Part shown: positions 56,276 through 64,000 of the stretch, in pieces
Numbering within the stretch: position 1 is the first letter of the stretch
Layout: each line of letters opens with the position of its first letter
DNA from: Pohlia nutans
Lineage: Eukaryota > Streptophyta > Bryopsida > Bryales > Mniaceae
DNA length: 64,000 nt
Reading direction: 5' to 3'
Assembly: GCA_022496805.1 (NCBI GenBank)
Contig: CM040086.1
Location: forward strand, 2,420,501 to 2,484,500
Made by a program: the position numbers and the translations under genes
Notes under the pieces: model-generated
Seen by the model: the letters and a program-made list of their open reading frames with translations, nothing else
What the model was told of the DNA's origin: nothing
Databases searched by the model: none

Positions 56276-59200
56276 TCAATCATCTAATTTTGCAAAGAGG
56301 TTCAATACAAAGATGACTATAGTTCCAAGCAAAACAACTTGCATGATAACTATTTGTAACAATGCTACCAAATCTTCAGTATCATCGACATTTATACCTC
56401 TTACATCATTGTTCTTTGTCTCTACTTTCTTTGAAGGATTAGACTCAACAGCTTTCGGTTTCCCATAAGCATCTCCTTTCCCATACGCCTTGGACGAATG
56501 CATTTGTGGATTTGTTCCAAACATCGTCATACAGTTTATACACTTGCGAAGTATGAAATTCCTCAAAAGAATTCGCTGGCACACATCTCCCATGCGACCC
56601 CAATTTGAGATATCAAAAAGCATATGAAACAACCGCCAATAGTCCTTCCCAATAGCTCCAATAATGAATGGAATCAAGAACAAAAGTCCAAACAAAGTAG
56701 AACGGAAGGCAAGTGTTCTAGAAGGTCCATTCAAATGCTCTCCCGTAATGTAAGCACCAATGGCTAAAGTTGTTGTCATAGTAAGCCCAAGAGATGAAAG
56801 TCTGACACTTTTGGTCAACTTCTTCAATTCTTCTTCAATATATTCTTTTCGTTGTGGCATCAACACCTTGAGGCATAAGATCAATGTGAACACAGCAAAG
56901 TAAAAACTCAAGCTGTTGCATGTCCAATATATGTTCAAGACACGATCGATGTGTTGAGTAGGACTTAGAGGTTGAGGTGGAGTAATCATCCCGGAGACTG
57001 CAAGGGCTGCAATCAAAGTAGCACCTACTAAAAGAGCATTGCATCCGTTTTGAAGGTCTCCTTTCTCTTTAGTGTAATACTCACACAAGACCTTGAGATT
57101 GTCTGATCTGATCATCAACTTCAACATTGCAGCTTCAACGCAGGTCCTCCTCACACTTTTTTGCTGGCTGTGCATAGATTTTGGAAGAACATCTAGAGAT
57201 TCTGATATGTAATACAAAAGAGTATTGTTTTTGGAGTCTCGATTGATGGCATCGAATTCTTTCATTGAGCAGAACTCATTTGCTACAGCAAGGATGTTGC
57301 TCCACAACATCAAGTTGTACTTCTCGTCTTCCATATCAACCTTTTCAACAAATGACAATAATTACAATAAATGGTTTGAACGATAATTCCTAATTTTGTT
57401 TTACTTCTTCCTCTACTACTAATTTTTACTCCAAATTATTCAAAACATACAACTCACAAAATGAATCTCATCAAGGTATGTTCTCACTTGGTTTTAAGAG
57501 TTGTAAAAGTGACGATCATAGGAATGAATTTAGGTGAACTTTTGAACAAGATTTGGTTTGCTCAGATCATTCCTAACACCAAGTGCAATTATACCATAAT
57601 TTAAAATATAAAATATTCTTGAAACAAATTTACAAAATATTACTATGTATAGTCTAGTGAGATTAGTTATTATAGACATGCAAAAAAAACATATTTACAA
57701 AAAGAAGTAATACAAAATGGATAAATTTTTACTTTTAGATTTGAAATGTATTTTATACAAAATATCACTCCTTCAAATCTAATTTGATAGTCACAAACAA
57801 ACATGTAGTGTTGATTTACAGCAATCAAATTGGACCACAGGGAGCAAAAATTTCTACATTCAAAAAATATATTAAAGCATTACCTGTGCGTGGGCGAACA
57901 AATATAAACTTTCCACAGCAGCAAAAGCAGCAGTCTTTCCATCGAGCATTGAGTTGATATCAAGCTTGTAGTCTTCACTCACATTGTCACCATTTGGCTC
58001 AAAGTGCAACAAAACCTTTAAGGCCTCTAGACTACCAATCCTTGCTGCATAGTGCATTAACTCATTAATCAACAGCTTGAGGTTGTTGGAATTCAAGTAG
58101 TAAGATTGGCTCAGAATCGCGGTTTCGTCATTCCCAAGTGACTCCATATACTTGAGTAAGTATGCAAGCACCTTGCCATTGTTTCCTTGAACAGCAAGGC
58201 GTGTTGCACTGAAGAATTGATAATCTTCAGCGGCTACCTCCCAATCATTACGATAATCCTTTTTAAGCCGATCAGGAAGTATGCAATTATAATACGTGTC
58301 AATGTAGTAGGAATCTACAAGTTTTGGGTAGCCAAACATGATCTTCCAATCTCTTTTTCCATAAAGAACACCAAAGTCCTCTTCTGGACTACCCACTTCA
58401 TAATCCAATTGGCCACTCAAAGATTGGAATGAACGGTGTTCACAACCTCCCAGAGATAAGAAACGTTTTACGACCTCTTCATGATCACCTTTTGCGACAA
58501 CAGCCAACATGGCAGGAGTGTAACCCCAACCATCCTTCTCTTCAATGTTGATGTCGCACTTCAATAACTCGTCCACCACTTCCACATTTCCATTGCGACA
58601 AGCATAGTGTAGAGCATTTCGGTATAATTCAGAGTCGGTAGAATTCACAAACTCTTTCAAGCCTGTGTCACCTTCGGCTTCTTGGACAGCTTTTAACAAC
58701 AACTGCACCACCTCTAAATGGCCTCCATCAGCAGCCAAATGCAAAGGCGTGAATGCATCTCTTTTATCAGTTATAATTATGCCTTTACAATTGAGCAAAG
58801 ACTCCACCACCTACAACATTGAAAGGCAAATTCAGAGAAGCTAAAATTAATTTACATATCACAAATCATATACATGTTTAATATCAATGGATAAAATACA
58901 ACCTGTTTGTGACCTCGAAATGCAGCTATGTGCAATGGTGTTTGTCCTTTGCAGTCTCTTGCATTTACATCCTCTTTAGACTCATCCATTATGATTGGGT
59001 TGGTTTCGGGGATGATTTCCTCCAAACCTTCCCATGCTGCCTGATGAAAACGTGAAAATTCCAACTGTTTGTACGTGTCTTCGTCTAGAGGAATGTGCTT
59101 GTAATGGTGAAGGATTTCCTGTACAATATTTCCTTTGCTTCCGTGCTTGCGTTTTGCAGCCTTTAAAAGTTCTTTTCGATGATCCTACACAACACAATCA

Positions 59201-59972
59201 TCTCACTTGCATGTAAATATGTCTATACATGCTAGATTGTCTTGTAGGTCAATCTACTTAGAACACTACAAATGTGAATATACACAAAGAACTTGTGCAC
59301 ATTTCTAAATTGTTTGCTAGGTTGTCATATTGTAGAGTAGTGAAAACGCACACGCATGAGTGAAGAGTGAGGACTATGCAAAGCTTAACCTTTAATATTC
59401 TAGAAACAATCGACACTTATTATGAAGCTACTTGACATTGTGGACAAGGGAATGTTGTGTTTAGGACTTTAGGTTTGCAATTCAAGCTAGAGGCTCTAGC
59501 AAGTAAAATCAAAAAAGTTCTTTTCATTAATATTAAGAAGGAAGTCTCATTTAAAGTTAAATTGTAATAGGGCATAAATAAGTGATAGTAGGTTTTGAAA
59601 CCAAAATAGTAAGTTGATAAGGATATGTCGAGCTCCAAAAATGCATAACACAATTATCTCCAACCCCAAACTAAGTTTCCATCTTGGATTTCATCTGCAC
59701 TCATTTTGCCATAACCTAAGTTGCAATTTTTGGTCCAAGTATTCAAAGAAGGTGGTATTTGGGTGTCATCTATTTTTATGCCCTCCTGTTGAACGCATAC
59801 ATGTATAGCCATTCTACTTAGAAGAAAAAGGGGGGGAGGCAACTTAGTTCTTCACCTGGAACTCCTCTTCCATGCCAGAAAATCTCTCTCTCGCATATTT
59901 CATCTGTATTTCTGGGGGTAACGATCTCTGAGCTAAAGGTCTTTGCTCTGCAGGGGAGATGTTGGTCTCCAT
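56276..59972 (-). CDS. Ankyrin-repeat/PGG-type membrane protein, copy 2 (intact)
   Basis: Predicted minus-strand exons are 59972-59856, 59184-58903, 58810-57884 and 57340-56276, all phase 0 and GT-AG, giving 796 codons. I chose METNISPAEQ as start because the frame is conserved with copy 1 from that codon on and not before it. Residues about 112-275 hold four ankyrin repeats (DCKGQTPLHIAAFRGHKQ, DAFTPLHLAADGGHLEVV, YRNALHYACRNGNVEVV, WGYTPAMLAVVAKGDHEEVV). Two weaker ones follow around ATRLAVQGNNGKVLAYLL and NELMHYAARIGSLEALKVLL. Residues about 540-565 are the PGG-type helix GCNALLVGATLIAALAVSG then ITPPQ. Three more helices and a final helix VVLLGTIVIFVLNLFAKL follow, with a basic loop between. 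Family members such as ACD6 and ITN1 act at membranes in defence and salt responses; a similar role here is only inferred. Confidence 0.9.
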
Positions 59973-60858
59973 TGCTTCGTACCCAGCACCCCCACGTCCA
60001 ACTGAACCTTTTAATTGGGTATACTGTACAATCTGCAGCAACGCATAGTTTTAATGTGAAAGATCATGGCAAAGCCTTGTCCAACATCTAACTGAAATAC
60101 TTCAGCCGGTTACATGCAATTTTCTGGGAAGTCTTTTAACACCTGAACATGTGGCAATAACAGTCTGGACCCTAAGCCGACTACATGTACTGAGTGCAGA
60201 ATAGTGCTCAGAAGTTTAGAGCGAGCAAGCATCCTCTTGAAGAACGACAATATTACTGTAGTAGGCCTGCAAGTCGATGATCTGCGCTTACTACAGCACG
60301 TACTACTTTTGCACCATGGCATACATACAACTTGTTTTGACTATTATACGACTTTAGCTCTATGCCATAGTGCAACACGTGGAGACAATTGTGTTATGTA
60401 CTTAAGCTTCATGTACGTACGTCAAGCTCCATGTACGTCATACAACAAGTTCAGAGTATGTACATGTAATTCCTTCAGGAGCAGAATGTTCGCAATCATC
60501 GGAGCTTAGAGTGAATTGAATTTCACACTGGACTACAGTGACATAGAACAGTGACTGTAAAGATTATTGTAACTTGTGAACTATGGTACTTTTCTAAGAG
60601 AGTTTTACTTTCCGTTACCGAAAATCAGTGAAGACGTTCTGTAAGCGAAGTGAGAAAAAGCGACTGAATGTGGATGCACTTCAATTAGCTTGCATGCACA
60701 TGACCATGTCAGAATGAGAAATGCTGTTCACATCTCATCGGCAACGGAAAAGTAAGACTCGCACCTAAAAACTTAGAAGAAAACACAGTTTTGACTTTTG
60801 GGTCGCCCTGCGGCGAGGCGAGCGGGAAGAAATGGTTTAATCGAGAGGTGGAGCAACA
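59973..60858 (-). promoter_or_regulatory. Upstream region of ankyrin gene copy 2
   Basis: Partner of 36697-37890 without the Tourist-like MITE found there; the empty site is CTGCGCTTACTACAGC near 60290. A short repeat (CATGTACGT) occurs twice at about 60410-60440. No certain core promoter element. Confidence 0.35.
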
Positions 60859-61170
60859 ATGCAGATGATCAAAGCTAAGGATCGAGAGCAGGAGCGTGGA
60901 GAAGGTGATAATATAACCTGGACGGAAGGACACTTACAGAGCTTGCTTGAGGTTGAACAGATATTACCGACTGATCAGAAGCCACCTCCGGATATTCGAA
61001 AATGTTCTACTGTAGAAGAGCGATCGGCTGCCAACAAGTCCTTCTTCAGCTTCCTCCACGTGATTTCAACTGGCCAGCACGGTATCAATACATGGTCAGG
61101 CTGTTTCATCTTTCGCCGTGCAAAGTGTGAAGGACAAACAGATAAACAGAAACATCGCCACGTTTGCTAG
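60859..61170 (+). CDS. Small open frame of unknown function, 103 aa
   Basis: Open frame beginning MQMIKAKDREQERGEGDN and containing TWTEGHLQSLLEVEQILP, PPPDIRKCSTVEERSAANKS and a Cys/Arg/Lys-rich end. I do not recognise it. The protein-like composition of the middle part hints at an old exon. The partner region at 37890-38200 is frame-disrupted, so there is no evidence that the frame is maintained. It lies divergently upstream of the ankyrin gene and could be part of a larger spliced gene. Confidence 0.25.
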   Translation: MQMIKAKDREQERGEGDNITWTEGHLQSLLEVEQILPTDQKPPPDIRKCSTVEERSAANKSFFSFLHVISTGQHGINTWSGCFIFRRAKCEGQTDKQKHRHVC

Positions 61171-61782
61171 TAAGATGTACGCCGTGTGCAAACAAACTAA
61201 AGAACTTTACGTACCGGTTCCGGAGCCTTTGAGCGCTTGAGTTGTAGCAGGAGTGTTGTCGCAGGAACCTCCCCCTCACGTTGTCGCCCACAGATCGAAC
61301 CGAATACATGTAGTAACCGTGTGATTGCAGAAGTCACTCAGAGCAAGCAAGCAAGCGCGCACTCACTTAGAGAACGACAATATGGCGTACTGTCAAGGCC
61401 TGCAAGTTGATAATAGCCACAATGCATACTACAGCACGCTGCTCGATGCTGCAATGCAAGAAGATCGGAGTACATGTATGGACTAAATATGCTCCATGCC
61501 GTGAAACAAGTTCAGAGTGCATGTACTAAACGTGCAAAGAAAGTTGAGACGAAGTCAGAAGCCCATTAACTTAAAGGCCCCCAGAGGAGGATATATTCTC
61601 TTAAAAACGAAAAAAAGAAAAAGAAGGCTCGTCTGTGTAAAAAGAAAAAGAAGGCCCGTCTGTGTGCTCTTGCGGATTGCCGAGTGGGGGCAGAGGCAAG
61701 AAATTAAGGGCTGCAACTTGCAGCTGTAGAACATTAACTAGGTTACCAGCATGTGCTCCTGGCAGGAGGCCTATTGCTCCTC
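61171..61782. other. Duplicated spacer
   Basis: Partner of about 38200-39110 without the insertion at 38676-39047. A short direct repeat of AAAAAGAAAAAGAAGGC type lies at about 61612-61652. No gene. Confidence 0.35.
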
Positions 61783-62335
61783 ATTGCTGTGTTAGAACAG
61801 GCGGCTAGTCGCGGGCTCTGTCTTCATATTTATCCCAGATTTACTTTTACGGCTTCATATTACTATTCAGGCCCATCACTCCTGGTAACTATTGCTCCTC
61901 TCTAGAGTGAACCAAAAAGTTAGCTCAAAGAGGAAAGTTTTAGCAAACTACTCTTGAACTCCTCTTGAACTTCTCTTGAACTCATATGGAAATATAAATA
62001 GACCAAAAACTAGTTCACGATGAGTTGGGAGACAATCTAAAGCAAGTCACTATCATTATTCTCCACACGTAACAATGACTCCCACACCTACCAAAGCTCC
62101 AAGCCCATGGCCCACAAGGGGACAAGTTATGACACGACACTATTCAACCCAATTAGAGCTCAAAAGAGAGGTTAGAAGGAGGGTAAAAAGGGAGGTTAGA
62201 TGGACTTCTTCTTGGTTAACTCTACTGTTGTGTTAGAACAGGCGGTTAGTCGCGGACTCTCTTAGTATTTATCTCAAATTTACTTTAACGGCTTCATATT
62301 ATTGTTCAGGCACGTAACTCCCGGTAACTCCTCCA
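61783..62335. repeat. Tandem duplication of about 105 bp, second unit split by a MITE
   Basis: Unit 1 (about 61783-61890) and unit 2 (about 61891-61902 plus 62226-62332) share TGTGTTAGAACAGGCGG, CTTTTACGGCTTCATATTA-like and CCTGGTAACT-like strings. The MITE at 61903-62224 lies inside unit 2. The first duplicate (39110-39250) has only one unit, so this tandem copy arose after the segmental duplication or was lost there. Confidence 0.75.
61903..62224. repeat. GTTAACC-family MITE, copy 4
   Basis: It starts AGAGTGAACCAAAAAG and ends CTTCTTCTTGGTTAACTCT. These are family-type ends with more mismatches. No clean target duplication is visible. Confidence 0.6.
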
Positions 62336-62576
62336 AAACAAAACGTATCTGTAGTCTATCCCCTTTCCGTACCATAATGAAAATAATAATAATAACAATA
62401 GAGTTTTCCGCAAATTCAAGGGGGTTCAGAGCCTGATTTTGATAATTTCCTTGGGATTCAAAAATTGGCCCGTGGTAGAGCTGTCAGGGTGTGTCATTAC
62501 TGGTTTTTCTATTTCAGTAAATGAACTTTGATTTTCTTTAAATAGATCCAAGGAAGACCCACTCCCCCGTTCCTAT
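62336..62576. other. Spacer at the far edge of the segmental duplication
   Basis: A short AATAAT-type run lies at 62380-62398. No gene. Confidence 0.3.
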
Positions 62577-62841
62577 ATCCCCCGGTGGTCTTGAATGCGA
62601 GACCCTTGCGAGACACTGTTCATGGCCCCCCCTTTTTTGAAATTTCTATTTTGGGAACCGAGACCCCTTTTTTTGGCAAATGTTTTTGCAAAATTGTGGC
62701 CTACGGCCCCAAATTACCCTAGGGGCACCTATTTGGGAATAAAAAACCATTGGAGGAGGGGGTTGTTTTTTAAGGTGGGCCCTGACAAGGACAAAAATAG
62801 GGGGCACTTTTATCCCCATTCATTCAAGACCACCGGGGGAT
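62577..62841. repeat. 265-bp GC-rich MITE with perfect 21-bp terminal inverted repeats
   Basis: The ends contain CCCCCGGTGGTCTTGAATG and its exact complement. The interior has runs of C and G (CCCCCC, GGGGG), unlike the surrounding AT-rich DNA. The 104-aa open frame spanning it is probably an artefact. The target duplication is unclear. Confidence 0.8.
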
Positions 62842-63078
62842 TTAGTGACTTCGGATCCACTCCATGTCAAGCCAAGGAAGCCCATGTGACAGGGAATCCA
62901 CAAGAATAGAAATTGAGGTTGGGAAGTTTTTGGGCACCGTTTTTGGTGTCTTTAAACTTCAGACCTCTAGTTTATTTATAGCATCTGGCATGTCTACTTT
63001 TATTGTGCTCTCAACCTCTTTTTCCAAAAACTATGGTCCAGTCACCCAACTGTAGAGCACGTTGCGGATAACTCTGAT
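62842..63078. other. Spacer
   Basis: No gene or repeat boundary recognised. Confidence 0.3.
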
Positions 63079-63442
63079 CCTTTTGCTGACCATGACTGCG
63101 GGTACAGTATCTTGACCCATAGCATCAGTTGAACGTAAGTTACTCAGTAGGCCTTTCTTTCACTGTCAATCAGTTTGTAAGTTCTTCAATAAGCACGTTT
63201 CCTGACGAGATGCACTTCGTCTGCTCTGACCCCTGCCAACTTCCATGAGAACCATTTAATGCGCACGTTATACTTTATATGATCCCCTGAAAGGTGAGTG
63301 GCCAGATCTCTACCGCCGAATGTTTTAAATATGTTTTAAAACATCATATGGTAAGCAGGGTTGTCATGTCCGACAATGTTCTCTAATAAAAGTTAGTCAG
63401 TCATGTGAAAGATACCAGCCATGTGATGCTTGCTCTCTACAG
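63079..63442. repeat. Dispersed low-copy repeat, copy 3
   Basis: Matches 39788-40295 and 41583-41830 (TTTGCTGACCATGACTGC, TCAATCAGTTTGTAAG, GTGAGTGGCCAGATCTCTAC). It provides the empty sites for the TTAA MITE at 39956, the MITE at 40296 and the Tourist-like MITE at 40896. Confidence 0.8.
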
Positions 63443-64000
63443 TGAGAGCATTTGCACCCCTACACGCCAAGAGTCTCTTGGCGCCATTCACACCAAGCCT
63501 CTGCCGCACTTGCATTTGCGTTCCCGAAATGGAGGAAGGTAATACCCAAAAACAAAAAAATATTGAAGGCCTTGTCTTTTCTTGCTGCAACTACTGTGCA
63601 ACTACAAGTCACTATCGCAAGTTGGGCCATGCTCCTTTTTTGCGTTGCGTTCCTTCTTGTCATGGGTTCTCATTTCTCATTTCATATTTTATATTTCTTG
63701 TTTCCCAATAGATTCCGTCAAAGTTACCTGACGCAGGCATGGATATTGAAGCTCTGCTATATGTGAATGGGCCTTCACACACGCAATAAGTGGATGATAA
63801 ATGCTAAGGGCCCTTCAAAAATGCCTCTTGGCCCTCAACTTTGGGGTGTCAAGAAATGGCCCTCCAAATCTAGGTTTAGTTGACTGAATTTGACATTCTA
63901 CTTGTGATTGGTGCATTGACTATTTGACGTGCATTTTTGGTGCTTGAGGGGCGTTCAAGGGCGGGGGAGTATGATTTCAAGGGCTCTTCAATTATAAATG
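63443..64000 (-). repeat. Tourist/Harbinger-like MITE, copy 4, interrupted and cut by the window end
   Basis: A left end GAGCATTTGCACCCC is followed by about 300 unrelated bases (63480-63780). Then comes sequence like the interior of the copy at 37012-37323 (ACATTCTACTTGTGATTGG, GGGCGGGGGAGTATGA). The right end lies outside the window. The overlapping frames at 63430-63766 have no recognised domain. Confidence 0.6.

Larger units (their letters stand above)
50641..62335. repeat. Segmental duplication, copy 2
   Basis: Collinear with 27395-39300. It includes the last exon of the DUF2854 gene without the others, so it derives from a copy that started inside that gene's last intron. Elements found only in this copy lie at 50910-51224, 51599-51863, 52994-53540, 54910-55512 and 61903-62224. 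Confidence 0.85.

Noticed and set aside
63430..63766. Overlapping 93- and 104-aa frames with a hydrophobic stretch
   Set aside because: They lie in the sequence interrupting a MITE, overlap each other in different frames, and show no family match.

Overview
The window looks like nuclear DNA of a land plant. The genes have GT–AG introns, two encode plastid-type proteins (a GrpE co-chaperone with a transit-like N terminus and a DUF2854/slr0575-type thylakoid protein), and there is a DOXC-type 2-oxoglutarate dioxygenase and a pair of ankyrin–PGG membrane proteins. A seed-free plant such as a bryophyte is my guess, from the style of the dioxygenase and the unusual transposon set. The species cannot be fixed from the sequence alone.

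Layout. 1–2.1 kb: TTAA-ended MITEs. 2.1–3.8 kb: three-exon 2OG-Fe(II) dioxygenase (+). 4.5–5.5 kb: two copies of a short MITE, one carrying a nested foldback. 6.6–8.8 kb: a broken ubiquitin-domain/zinc-ribbon gene (-) split by a hAT-like element with an 8-bp target duplication. 10.5–14.9 kb: a dead 5'-truncated LINE (-) keeping the end of its reverse transcriptase, an unidentified middle domain, RNase H, a CCHC-like finger and a candidate restriction-like endonuclease. 18.1–19.8 kb: plastid GrpE (-). 23.1–23.6 kb: minisatellite. 24.0–27.5 kb: nine-exon DUF2854 gene (+). 27.4–39.3 kb and 50.6–62.3 kb: two copies of a segmental duplication. Each copy carries the last exon of the DUF2854 gene, a decayed Tc1-like transposase, one ankyrin–PGG gene (-) and its upstream region. 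39.3–50.6 kb: MITEs and large foldback elements. 62.3–64 kb: further MITEs.

The genes do not form an operon or pathway; they are isolated plant genes in AT-rich, transposon-rich DNA. The most informative feature is the pair of segmental duplicates, because each carries insertions the other lacks. The empty and filled sites define target duplications for several families: TTAA, TTA, other 3-bp and 8-bp. At least fourteen elements of about 245–1000 bp carry TTAACCC...GGGTTAA-type ends, and two of them can be compared with related empty sites. They look like non-autonomous piggyBac-type elements, although no transposase for them lies in the window.

The two ankyrin–PGG paralogues are nearly collinear. 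The 56–60 kb copy has an open 796-codon frame. The 33–36.7 kb copy has one extra base in a homopolymer that truncates it before the last membrane segment.
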